NCBI RefSeq assembly: GCF_006094435.1
Contig: NZ_CP034783.1
Span: 2,631,001 to 2,695,000 of the forward strand
Source: Pseudomonas sp. MPC6
GTDB taxonomy: Bacteria; Pseudomonadota; Gammaproteobacteria; Pseudomonadales; Pseudomonadaceae
Reading direction: 5' to 3'
Length of the DNA stretch: 64,000 nucleotides
Shown one piece after another: positions 41,449 through 49,789 of the stretch. Below the pieces are notes generated by a model. That model was not told where the DNA came from. It ran no database searches and saw nothing but the letters and a program-made list of their open reading frames with translations. The first letter of the stretch is position 1; every line of letters begins with the position of its first letter. The translations under genes and the position numbers were made by a program.

Positions 41449-42834
41449 ATGACTGCCCTGACACGACTTGAATCCAAGCCTGCCCACGAACACGCGATTT
41501 CCAGCGCTGGCAGCATGAAGCAGATCTACGAACAGCTGTTGCTCAACGACGATGCCATGCAACGTCGCGCGCTCGCCCAGCGCTTTCTCGCCACGCAACT
41601 TCAGCAAGCGGCGGATTTGCCCGAGGACATGCCTGGGGACCTGTCGGCACTGCAAAACTTCGTCGAACAACACTGCATCGACGTCGCCCGCCAATACGCC
41701 GACTACCTGCAACAGCGCAAAGAGGGCGGGCCTCGGCAGTTCTTTTCCAGCAAGGCGCACGCGCTGTTTTTTCTGCAGGCGGTTGCCCCGACCAAACTGG
41801 TGGACGGCGCCTGGCTGTCCGGCCTGTTGCGGCACTGGCGCGACCCCCGCTTCGAGGGCTTGATCTGCACTTACCTGGAGGAGCTGGGCGAGGGCAATCC
41901 GGCGCAGAATCATGTGGTGATCTACCGTAAATTGCTCGCCGAGCATGGCTTGCAGGACAGCGGCGTGATCGCTGACCAGTATTACCTGCAAGGCGCGGTG
42001 CAGTTGGCGCTGGGTGAATGCAGCGATGGGTTTCTGCCCGAGGTGATCGGCTATAACCTCGGCTACGAGGTGCTGCCGCTGCACCTGCTGATCAGTGCTT
42101 ATGAGCTCAGCGAACTGGGCATCGATCCGTATTACTTCACCCTGCACGTGACCATCGACAATGCCAGCACCGGCCATGCGCACAAGGCGGTGCAGTCGGT
42201 GTTGCAATTGCTGCCGATCGAAGGTGATCGCGAGGCGTTTTTGCGCCGGGTCGCATTGGGCTACCGGCTTAATGATCTGGGGCAGGGCAGCCGCGCGATT
42301 ATCGAGTCCTTCGACCTGTACGGCGAAGTGCTGAGCATGCTCGAACGTAAACGTCCGTTCGGCCAGCACATGCATTCGGATTACTGTCGCTTCGAAGGCA
42401 AGACCGTCAACCAATGGCTGTCGGCGTCCGAGCAGTTGCCCGGCTTCCTCGCGGCACTGGAAAACAAGGGCTGGATCAAGCGTCACCAGGATCCGCAGGC
42501 CAGCCGCTTCTGGCAATTGATCGACGGTGACGGCGCGGCCATGTTCGGGGTATTCAGCCCCTATGAAAAACAGTTGCTGCATGACTGGATCGGCGGAAAC
42601 TGGAGACCGGAGCATTCGCCGGCATCGGTTCGACGGGGCACTGGTGCCTCGGCCGAGCCACTGGTGCCCGGCAATGACCCGGATGTCGCGAGCCTGCAAG
42701 CCGCGCTGGAGGGGCTTGCCGCCCACGAGCAGATGCCGGTGCTGATCCCATGGCTGTCGGCCCACCGGCACTCCCACCCGGCTGGCCTGATGGCCACCCG
42801 ACGTTTCATCGAACTCAAATCCAGCCTTCGATAG
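41449..42834 (+). CDS. haem-oxygenase-like diiron protein (iron-containing redox enzyme family)
   Basis: This 461-residue protein contains a haem-oxygenase-like helical bundle of the HDO type (about residues 100-260). Candidate iron ligands fall in EELGEGNPAQNH (Glu145, Glu148, His155), the EVIGYNLGYEVLPLH segment (Glu207, His212) and HVTIDNASTGHAH (His233, Asp237, His243). HDO enzymes such as UndA, BesC and SznF use two irons and O2 for C-C cleavage, desaturation or N-oxygenation. The C-terminal 180 residues are a separate helical region I do not recognise. It is ten bases upstream of the methyltransferase gene, in an apparent operon that continues into ligD. Reaction unknown. Confidence 0.82.
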   Translation: MTALTRLESKPAHEHAISSAGSMKQIYEQLLLNDDAMQRRALAQRFLATQLQQAADLPEDMPGDLSALQNFVEQHCIDVARQYADYLQQRKEGGPRQFFSSKAHALFFLQAVAPTKLVDGAWLSGLLRHWRDPRFEGLICTYLEELGEGNPAQNHVVIYRKLLAEHGLQDSGVIADQYYLQGAVQLALGECSDGFLPEVIGYNLGYEVLPLHLLISAYELSELGIDPYYFTLHVTIDNASTGHAHKAVQSVLQLLPIEGDREAFLRRVALGYRLNDLGQGSRAIIESFDLYGEVLSMLERKRPFGQHMHSDYCRFEGKTVNQWLSASEQLPGFLAALENKGWIKRHQDPQASRFWQLIDGDGAAMFGVFSPYEKQLLHDWIGGNWRPEHSPASVRRGTGASAEPLVPGNDPDVASLQAALEGLAAHEQMPVLIPWLSAHRHSHPAGLMATRRFIELKSSLR

Positions 42835-42844
42835 GGAGCCTGCG

Positions 42845-43840
42845 ATGAATCAGGAAGAACGTCTGGGTGCTGCCGATCTGGCATTACTGCAGCTGGGGCG
42901 CCGCTTGCAGGCCGACGGCTATCGTTTCATCACGCCGACACCGCTGACCCACCAGCGAGTCAATGATCGCGCCTTCGGTCAAAGCGCCCGGACCCTGCGC
43001 GACATTTTTGGCTGGTCGCGGTCGTTCGAGCCCGGCCTGTTGTCGGTGGACGAACAACGTCAGTTGGAACTGGCGGGCGTCCTCGAGCAGAGCAACGGGC
43101 GGCTGAGAAGCCGGGTGCGCTGGTCCAGCCTGGACGACTTGCTGTTCGTGCATTCCGGGTTCCCCACCGATGCCGCCGACGCGGTGTTCTTCGGCCCCGA
43201 CTCCTACCGTTTCGCCCAGTTGATACATGCCCATCTGCAACAGAACTTCGCCCCGATCAGGCGCGCGGTAGACATCGGTTGCGGCGCGGGGGTCGGAGCG
43301 ATAGTGATTGCTCGCGCGCGGCGTGAAGCCGAGGTGCTGGCCGTCGATATCAACCCGATGGCGCTGCGTCTGACGGCGGTCAACGCGGTGCTCGCCGAAG
43401 TGGCCAACGTCAGCATCGAAGCCAGCGATGTGCTGCAGGATGTCGACGGCAACTTCGACCTGATCGTCGCCAATCCGCCTTACATGGCCGACCCCGCCGA
43501 GCGTGCCTACCGCCATGGCGGCGGGGCGCTTGGCGAACAGTTGTCGCTGCGCATCGTCGAGCAGGCCCTGTATCGTCTGGCCCCCGGCGGCTCGCTGGTG
43601 CTGTACACCGGCGTGGCGATGATCGATGGTTTTGACCCGTTTCTGTCTGCACTGACTCCGCGCCTGGAGTCGCCGCAGTTCGGCTGGACCTACCGCGAAC
43701 TCGATCCCGACGTGTTCGGTGAAGAGTTGTTGACCCCCGGCTATCAGCGCGTGGAGCGGATTGCCGTGGTCGCCTTGATCGTCACCCGCATCGGCCCCGG
43801 CATCGGGGGCATCGTCACCTCGCCTGCAGGTGCGCCATGA
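42845..43840 (+). CDS. N-methyltransferase of the HemK/RlmG-like NPPY type
   Basis: This 331-residue protein has an N-terminal helical region (1-110), then a class I methyltransferase core: FFGPDSYRFAQLI, SAM loop VDIGCGAGVGAIVIARAR (142-159), acidic VDINPMALRLTAVNA, and NPPY at 210-213. The NPPY motif places it among enzymes that methylate planar amide or amino nitrogens in proteins, RNA or DNA. It begins ten bases after the diiron-protein stop and overlaps ligD by four bases (ATGA), so all three are translationally close. The target might be a protein, a nucleic acid or a small molecule made with the diiron enzyme. Confidence 0.85.
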   Translation: MNQEERLGAADLALLQLGRRLQADGYRFITPTPLTHQRVNDRAFGQSARTLRDIFGWSRSFEPGLLSVDEQRQLELAGVLEQSNGRLRSRVRWSSLDDLLFVHSGFPTDAADAVFFGPDSYRFAQLIHAHLQQNFAPIRRAVDIGCGAGVGAIVIARARREAEVLAVDINPMALRLTAVNAVLAEVANVSIEASDVLQDVDGNFDLIVANPPYMADPAERAYRHGGGALGEQLSLRIVEQALYRLAPGGSLVLYTGVAMIDGFDPFLSALTPRLESPQFGWTYRELDPDVFGEELLTPGYQRVERIAVVALIVTRIGPGIGGIVTSPAGAP

Positions 43841-46527
43841 ACAGGAATCTGGACGATTACAACCGCATGCGCGACTTTTCGGCGACCTCGGAACCGGCCG
43901 CCAAGCGCTCCAGCAAAAAAAAGGCACAGGCGCATGCCCTGCAATTCTGCATCCAGAAGCATGACGCCTCGCGCCTGCATTACGACTTCCGCCTGGAACT
44001 CGACGGCGCCCTGAAAAGCTGGGCGGTGCCCAAGGGGCCATCACTGGACCCCAAGGTCAAGCGCCTGGCCGTCCACGTTGAAGACCATCCGCTGGACTAC
44101 GCCACGTTCGAGGGCAGCATCCCCGAAGGACATTACGGCGCCGGTGACGTGATCGTGTGGGACCGTGGCGTCTGGATCCCCCAGGAGGATCCGGCCACGG
44201 CCTACGCCAAGGGCAAGCTCAAGTTCGAGCTGCAGGGCGAGAAGCTCGGCGGCCTGTGGAATCTGGTGCGCACGCACATGCCGGGCAAGCAGGAGCAATG
44301 GTTTCTGATCAAGCACCAGGACGGCGCGGCCAAACCCGAAAGCGAGTACGACGTGGTCGCCGCCGAACCCGACAGCGTGCTCAGCGAGCGCACCATCCTC
44401 GCCAAAAAGTCGAAGACTGCCGACAAACCCAAGCCCGTGAAGAAACCGGCCGCAGCGGCGCGCAAGGAAAAGGCGACGCCGTTGACCGGCGCCCGCAAAG
44501 CCAGACTGCCGGAACAGCTCAAGCCGGAACTGGCCACCCTGGTCGAGAAAGTCCCGGGCGGTGACTGGAGCTACGAGATCAAGTTCGACGGCTATCGGAT
44601 CATGGCGCGCATCGACCACGACCAGGTCCAACTGTTTACGCGCAATGGTCACGACTGGACCCACAAGCTGCCGGGACAAGCCGAGGCGCTGGCTGCGCTG
44701 GGCCTTGAATCAGCCTGGCTCGACGGCGAAATGGTCGTGGCCAACGACCAGGGCGTGCCGGACTTCCAGGCCTTGCAGAATGCGTTCGATTCGGGCGGCA
44801 GCGGCGCCATTCTTTACTATCTGTTCGACATGCCTTACCTCAACGGCGTGGACCTGCGGGAAGTGCCTGTCGAGGAGCGCAGGGCCGCGCTGGCGACGGT
44901 ACTCAAAGCCAATGAACACCCGCTGCTGCGGTTCTCCGACGCGTTCGGCGAAGAGCCGGAAGCCTTGCTCAACAGCGCCTGCCAAATGCGCATGGAAGGG
45001 CTGATCGGCAAGCGGCTGGGGTCGCCCTACGTGTCCCGGCGCAGCAGCGACTGGGTCAAGCTCAAGTGCAAGCATCGCCAGGAATTCGTGGTGGTCGGCT
45101 TCACCGATCCAAAAGGTTCGCGCAATGGCTTCGGTGCCTTGCTGCTGGGGCTGCATGACCGTGACAGTGGCGAATTGCGCTACGCAGGCAAGGTCGGCAC
45201 CGGGTTCAACGAGACCACGCTCAAGCATATCCACGAGCAACTCAAACCCTTGCAGGTGAAAAAACCGTCCGTGGTCAATCCACCCACCGGCTTTGACGCC
45301 AAGGGTGTGCATTGGCTTAAACCGACGCTGCTGGCAGAGGTGGCCTTTGCCGAAATGACCAAGGAGGGCTCGGTGCGCCATGCGGTGTTCCATGGCCTGC
45401 GCGACGACAAACCTGCCAAAGACATTACCGAGGAGCGTCCGAAAGCCGTGAAGACCTCAACCTCGAAAACCGCTGCGGCGAAAACCGCTGCTAAAAAAAC
45501 TGCTGCTGCAGACACCGCGGCGACGAAAACTGCGCCTAAAAAAACTGTTGCTGACAAAACTGCCGCTGAAAAAGAGAGCACTGCTGAAAAGCCCGCCACC
45601 AAAAAGAAAACCGCAGAACCTGCACCTTCACAAATCGGCCTGGGCAAGGGCAAGGTGCGCATCACCCACCCGGACCGGGTGATCGACGCCAGCAGCGGCA
45701 CCACCAAAGTGCAACTGGCCGAGTATTACGCCAGCGTCGCCGAATGGATATTGCCCGAGCTCAAGGATCGGCCCGTGGCACTGGTGCGCGCCCCGGACGG
45801 CATCGCCGGCGAGCTGTTTTTCCAGAAGAACGCCGAGCGCCTGGCAATTCCGGGGATCACCACCCTGGACAAGGCCCTCACCGGCCAACCGGTGATGATC
45901 ATCAACAACGCCGAAGCCCTGATCGGCGCGGTGCAGATGAGCACGGTGGAACTGCACACCTGGAACGCCACGTCGGACAACCTCGACAAACCCGACCGCT
46001 TCGTCCTCGACCTCGACCCGGACCCGGCGCTGCCCTGGAAAAGCATGGTCGAGGCGACTCAACTGACCCTTTCGGTGCTCGATGAACTGGGGCTCAAGGC
46101 ATTCCTCAAGACCAGCGGCGGCAAGGGCATTCACCTGGTGGTGCCGCTGACCCGCAAGCTTGGCTGGGATGAGGTCAAGGACTTCAGTCATGCCATCGTC
46201 AGCCACATGGCCAACTTGCTGCCGGAGCGCTTCTCCGCGGTCTCCGGCCCGAAAAATCGGATCGGGCGGATCTTCATCGATTACCTGCGCAACGGACTGG
46301 GCGCCACCACCATCTGCGCCTACGCCGTGCGGACTCGCGAAGGATTGCCGGTGTCGGTGCCGATCTTTCGCGAGGAGGTGGGTGAACTCAAGGGTGGCAA
46401 TCAGTGGAATGTGCACAACGTGCATGAGCGGCTGGCAGAGGTGGGCGATGAACCCTGGGCAGGCCTGAACAAAACCCGCCAGACCATCACCGCCGACATG
46501 CGGCGGCGGGTGGGAATGAAAAAGTAA
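43837..46527 (+). CDS. ligD: ATP-dependent DNA ligase D (three-domain NHEJ enzyme)
   Basis: This 896-residue enzyme processes and seals double-strand breaks with Ku. The order is phosphoesterase (about 30-190, HDASRLHYDFRLELDG), ligase (about 215-530, adenylated Lys249 in EIKFDGYR, plus the OB part GFTDPKGSRNGFG), and primase-polymerase (about 600-890, with LDLDPDPALPW as the metal-binding DxD). Between ligase and polymerase runs a Lys/Ala/Thr-rich linker of about 55 residues that explains the extra length over the roughly 840 residues of P. aeruginosa LigD. Ku is not in this window. The four-base overlap with the methyltransferase gene indicates co-expression. Confidence 0.96.
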   Translation: MNRNLDDYNRMRDFSATSEPAAKRSSKKKAQAHALQFCIQKHDASRLHYDFRLELDGALKSWAVPKGPSLDPKVKRLAVHVEDHPLDYATFEGSIPEGHYGAGDVIVWDRGVWIPQEDPATAYAKGKLKFELQGEKLGGLWNLVRTHMPGKQEQWFLIKHQDGAAKPESEYDVVAAEPDSVLSERTILAKKSKTADKPKPVKKPAAAARKEKATPLTGARKARLPEQLKPELATLVEKVPGGDWSYEIKFDGYRIMARIDHDQVQLFTRNGHDWTHKLPGQAEALAALGLESAWLDGEMVVANDQGVPDFQALQNAFDSGGSGAILYYLFDMPYLNGVDLREVPVEERRAALATVLKANEHPLLRFSDAFGEEPEALLNSACQMRMEGLIGKRLGSPYVSRRSSDWVKLKCKHRQEFVVVGFTDPKGSRNGFGALLLGLHDRDSGELRYAGKVGTGFNETTLKHIHEQLKPLQVKKPSVVNPPTGFDAKGVHWLKPTLLAEVAFAEMTKEGSVRHAVFHGLRDDKPAKDITEERPKAVKTSTSKTAAAKTAAKKTAAADTAATKTAPKKTVADKTAAEKESTAEKPATKKKTAEPAPSQIGLGKGKVRITHPDRVIDASSGTTKVQLAEYYASVAEWILPELKDRPVALVRAPDGIAGELFFQKNAERLAIPGITTLDKALTGQPVMIINNAEALIGAVQMSTVELHTWNATSDNLDKPDRFVLDLDPDPALPWKSMVEATQLTLSVLDELGLKAFLKTSGGKGIHLVVPLTRKLGWDEVKDFSHAIVSHMANLLPERFSAVSGPKNRIGRIFIDYLRNGLGATTICAYAVRTREGLPVSVPIFREEVGELKGGNQWNVHNVHERLAEVGDEPWAGLNKTRQTITADMRRRVGMKK

Positions 46528-46563
46528 CAAGCCGTGCGACAGGTCGAACCCCGACACCCGGCC

Positions 46564-47392
46564 CCTGTAGGAGCCGGCGTACCAATTGGTTATGGTCAAC
46601 GCCAGACCCTGTAGGAGCCGGCTTGCCGGCGAAGGCGTCTTCATATGCGCTGCATGGCTCCAGGCCGCCTTCGCTGGCAAGCCAGCTCTACACGATCCCC
46701 GGCGTACCGATTGGTTATGGTCAACGCCAGACCCTGTAGGAGCCGGCTTGCCGGCGAAGGCGTCTTCATATGCGCTGCATGGCTCCAGGCCGCCTTCGCT
46801 GGCAAGCCAGCTCCTACACGATCCCCGGCGTACCGGTTAATTATGGTCAACGCCAGACCCTGTAGGAGCCGGCTTGCCGGCGAAGGCGTCTTCATATGCG
46901 CTGCATGGCTCCAGGCCGCCTTCGCTGGCAAGCCAGCTCCTACACGATCCCCTGCGTACCAATTGGTTATGGTCAACGCCAGACCCTGTAGGAGCCGGCT
47001 TGCCGGCGAAGGCGTCTTCATATGCGCTGCATGGCTCCAGGCCGCCTTCGCTGGCAAGCCAGCTCCTACACGATCCCCGGCGTACCGATTAATTATGGTC
47101 AACGCCAGCTCCTACACGATCCCCGGCGTACCGATTAATTATGGTCAACGCCAGCTCCTACACGATCCCCGGCGTACCGATTAATTATGGTCAACGCCAG
47201 ACCCTGTAGGAGCCGGCTTGCCGGCGAAAGCGTCTTCATATGCGCTGCATGGCTCCAGGCCGCCTTCGCTGGCAAGCCAGCTCCTACACGATCCCCGGCG
47301 TACCGATTGGTTATGGTCAACGCCAGACCCTGTAGGAGCCGGCTTGCCGGCGAAGGCGTCTTCATATGCGCGGCATGGCTCCAGGCGGTGCA
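46564..47392. repeat. 126-bp tandem REP-containing repeat array
   Basis: Six copies of a unit starting CCCTGTAGGAGCCGGCTTGC begin at about 46607, 46732, 46858, 46984, 47212 and 47338 (the last partial), period 126 bp (125 in one). Each unit contains a facing REP pair, a spacer CGTCTTCATATGCGCTGCAT, and a linker with ATTGGTTATGGTCAACGCC or ATTAATTATGGTCAACGCC. Between the fourth and fifth copies the 46-bp piece CTCCTACACGATCCCCGGCG plus linker occurs as extra short iterations. Copies are nearly identical. There is no gene in the array; frames crossing it are repeat artefacts. Confidence 0.93.
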
Positions 47393-47431
47393 TGCGAGGA
47401 GGGCGGCGAGCAGCACCCGCCGCCCTGTCGA

Positions 47432-47713
47432 TCATTGCTTGCCGACAACCGCCGCCAACAACGGCGCCGCCTGCTCGTCGGTCAACGCCGCATGGACTTC
47501 CATATTCATGAGGTCATTCCATTGCAGCACCCACTTCTGAATCTGTACGACATCGTCGGTTTCTGCGATGCCAAAACCGTTGGAACCACCGACGGCATGC
47601 CAACGGCCCAGCATTTTCACGCCTTCGGGCGGAGCACCTTGAGTTTCGAGAAAACGCTTGATCACGGCGTTACGATTTTCCGGACAGATCGACCAACTGA
47701 CCATGAATAACAT
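47432..47713 (-). CDS. DUF3303 protein
   Basis: This 93-residue protein fits the DUF3303 pattern: MLFMVSWSICPENRNAVIKRFLETQGAPPEGVKMLGRWH, then GFGIAETDDVVQIQKWVLQWNDLMNMEVHAALTDEQAAPLL. It looks like a small ferredoxin-like alpha/beta domain, related in shape to YCII/ABM proteins, of unknown activity. An excellent GGAGGTGGC lies before the ATG at 47713. It is isolated beside the repeat array. Confidence 0.87.
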   Translation of the reverse strand: MLFMVSWSICPENRNAVIKRFLETQGAPPEGVKMLGRWHAVGGSNGFGIAETDDVVQIQKWVLQWNDLMNMEVHAALTDEQAAPLLAAVVGKQ

Positions 47714-47927
47714 ACGCCACCTCCCGTTACGGATTGGCACCTGTTGAAGTTCGCGCACCTGGCTGGCGCCGGGACCACGGTCACGCCTGAACTGCCAGCT
47801 TCATCCTGGCCGGCCTGAAACGATTTCTCCCATGAGAAGGCATAGCAGCGGGCCCGCCTGCGCGTATGACCGCTGATCCTGTTTCGTTGCATTTGGACTG
47901 AATGGCATGAAATGAGGGCTGCAGCGA

Positions 47928-48338
47928 TCAGGCGTCACGCAACAGGTCGTTGGCATTGAGCAACTCGAAGGCAACCTCGGGCCGTTTTTCCAGCCCGCGT
48001 CGAATGGCCGCCGGAATCGACTGCCGGGTCTTGCGACACAACCCCGGCAGTTCGCCGATGGAAATGGCGATGCCGCGCATGGTCCGCACTTCGTTGAAAC
48101 CGGGGGCGATCTGCACCCGGATACCCAATTGATCGTACATCCGCTGCTGCAACCGCTCGAGGTCGCCCAGGCTCTGCAGGTTTTCCAGGCGCTCGACCAG
48201 GCGCTTTTCCTCCGCGCGGGTCAGGAACAGGACGCGCACGTCCGCGCCCGGGGTGTCCAGCAGCGGGTCACGCCCGCAGTCGCAGGCGCCGGGCGGGCAG
48301 GGTTGGCGAATTGGAGGCGTGGTCGTCATGGGGATCAA
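47928..48338 (-). CDS. conserved small protein of unknown function with N-terminal CxxxxCxC motif
   Basis: This 136-residue protein opens with a Pro-rich stretch containing CPPGACDCGRD (Cys near 14, 19, 21), followed by an alpha-helical region LTRAEEKRLVERLENLQSLGDLERLQQRMYDQLG and a domain with IAPGFNEVRTMRGIAISIGELPGLCRKTRQSIPAAIRRGLEKRP. The Cys cluster suggests a metal or iron-sulfur site. I do not recognise a family. The ribosome site is weak at both candidate ATGs (48338 and 48329). It is alone on its strand, downstream of mug. Confidence 0.7.
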   Translation of the reverse strand: MIPMTTTPPIRQPCPPGACDCGRDPLLDTPGADVRVLFLTRAEEKRLVERLENLQSLGDLERLQQRMYDQLGIRVQIAPGFNEVRTMRGIAISIGELPGLCRKTRQSIPAAIRRGLEKRPEVAFELLNANDLLRDA

Positions 48339-48412
48339 TCATAGAGCGCTCGGGTCGGGTTTGCCCATAGGGTTGCATTGACACCTCAATGATGCCATCG
48401 CCACCCATTCAT

Positions 48413-48943
48413 CTAGAACCGACTCTCATCCGCTGCCAGTCGGAGTTGGCGATATGCGCCCACCAATTGATCGAGGGTAAACGTGCGATTTCGCCCGCTG
48501 GGATTGGGCAGGACCCACACCTCGGCGTTGGCGAAGGCCTTCGGCTGCGGCCCCCACGCAACGTCTCGTTGGCCGGACAACGCGCAATACGCCGCCTTGC
48601 CGAGAAAGGCCACGAAGCGGGGCGCATGGCGGATGATCTTCTGTTCAAAATCCGCAGCGCCAGCAATCAATTCTGCGGCAGACAGCTGATCCGCCCGCGC
48701 CGTGGGCCGGGCGACTACCGCCGTCAATCCGCACTGATACTGCAAGATCGTCCGGTCGTTTGCCGGGCACACTTCTTCCGGGGTGAAACCGGCAAGGTGC
48801 AGCGTGCGCCAGAAGCGATTGCCTCTGCCGGCAAAATGATGCCCCTGTGTGGCAGCCATCACGCCCGGGTTGATCCCGCAAAAAATCACCGCAAGATCCT
48901 TGGCAAGAATGTCTTCGAGTCTTTCGCCCACCTTGAACCTCAC
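48413..48943 (-). CDS. mug: mismatch-specific G/U DNA glycosylase (Mug-type)
   Basis: This uracil-DNA-glycosylase-fold protein of about 176 residues excises uracil or ethenocytosine from mispairs with G. It carries the Mug/TDG motif GINPGVMAATQGHHFAGRGNRFW, with Asn in the active-site NPG, and the intercalation loop NPSGRNR. The likely start is the GTG at 48943, which overlaps the TetR stop in a GTGA arrangement; a TTG three codons upstream is the alternative. The coupling with a TetR regulator gene is unusual and means the glycosylase shares that regulator's promoter. Confidence 0.9.
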   Translation of the reverse strand: MRFKVGERLEDILAKDLAVIFCGINPGVMAATQGHHFAGRGNRFWRTLHLAGFTPEEVCPANDRTILQYQCGLTAVVARPTARADQLSAAELIAGAADFEQKIIRHAPRFVAFLGKAAYCALSGQRDVAWGPQPKAFANAEVWVLPNPSGRNRTFTLDQLVGAYRQLRLAADESRF

Positions 48944-49566
48944 ACTGCGCAAATCACGCGGACCGCAGCGCGCGCAAGCGCCGTCAACTCGGCACGGGAT
49001 TTACCCGCCCGCGCACGTATCGAAATGCTGTGCAGCAGGGATGACGCGAGTACGGCCAGCGCCGCCAAGTCGACATCGGCCTTGAGTTCGCCGCAATCAA
49101 CGGCCACCCGCAGACGCGTTTCAAGATCGGCATCCAGCCTGCTGAGGCGCTGCGACAGCACCTCGCGTATTTGCGGATCCTCGACCGCTTCAGTGGTCGC
49201 CGTGCCTATCGCAAAGCAGCCACGGGGTTGGCCGTCCCCCGAAAAATAGATCGACAGCTGCCCCTCGTAGAAACCCAGCAACGCCTGCTCCAGCGTCAGA
49301 TTGCTGTCGGTCAGCACCTCCTGCATGGCCGCGGCGGCGAACGCCCAATACTGCTCAAGCGCCTTGATATAGAGCGCGTGCTTGTCACCGAATGCCGCAT
49401 ACAGGCTGGGGCGGTTCATGCCGGCCGCGGTGGCGATGCTGTCCAGTGACGCGCCGGAGTAGCCGGTGTTCCAGAAGACCCCAAGCGCCTGCTGCAGCGC
49501 TGTCTGCGGGTCGTAGGCACGGGGGCGGCCCCGGCCTTTGCCCGCGCTGATTTTATTTTGTGCCAT
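48940..49566 (-). CDS. TetR-family repressor
   Basis: This 208-residue regulator has an N-terminal HTH (residues about 12-60: ALQQALGVFWNTGYSGASLDSIATAAGMNRPSLYAAFGDKHALYIKAL) and a C-terminal ligand domain of the TetR_C group with GFYEGQLSIYF and RGCFAIGTATTEA. I favour the ATG of MAQNKIS; an in-frame TTG lies three codons earlier. It is divergent from the HlyD-MFS-OMF operon, so it is the likely drug-responsive repressor of that system and of itself, and by coupling also of mug. Confidence 0.9.
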   Translation of the reverse strand: MAQNKISAGKGRGRPRAYDPQTALQQALGVFWNTGYSGASLDSIATAAGMNRPSLYAAFGDKHALYIKALEQYWAFAAAAMQEVLTDSNLTLEQALLGFYEGQLSIYFSGDGQPRGCFAIGTATTEAVEDPQIREVLSQRLSRLDADLETRLRVAVDCGELKADVDLAALAVLASSLLHSISIRARAGKSRAELTALARAAVRVICAV

Positions 49567-49789
49567 GTTGTACAAAATCCTTGAGCAAGGGTGAATGAGT
49601 GGATATTCTTACACCATCGCACAAAATTAAGGAACCAGAAGTTCCTCGATGGCAGGTTTGTTGTAGCGGAGCTCTAACCGGGTGTTGCGGCGACGAAACA
49701 GGTGCGGCGGGAGTGATCCTCCCGACCGCGCACGCTAAGGCTGTTTTTTGGGTGTCAGCCCCATTTCCCGGTTAAAGGTGGATTCGATC
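49567..49789. promoter_or_regulatory. TetR/efflux divergent control region
   Basis: Within 223 bp I see an inverted repeat GGAAC-CAGAA-GTTCC (49631-49645) and a second one, CGGGAG-TGATC-CTCCCG (49708-49724). There are also two related segments, GTACAAAAT near 49569 and GCACAAAAT near 49619. Any of these could be the TetR operator; I cannot choose among them. Confidence 0.45.

Noticed and set aside
46564..47392. Possible CRISPR array
   Set aside because: The unit is 126 bp, internally palindromic, and the intervening segments are repeated rather than unique. No cas gene is near.
46586..47540. Several open frames across the 126-bp repeat array
   Set aside because: Their translations are pure repetition of the DNA unit in each frame, without ribosome sites; they are repeat artefacts.
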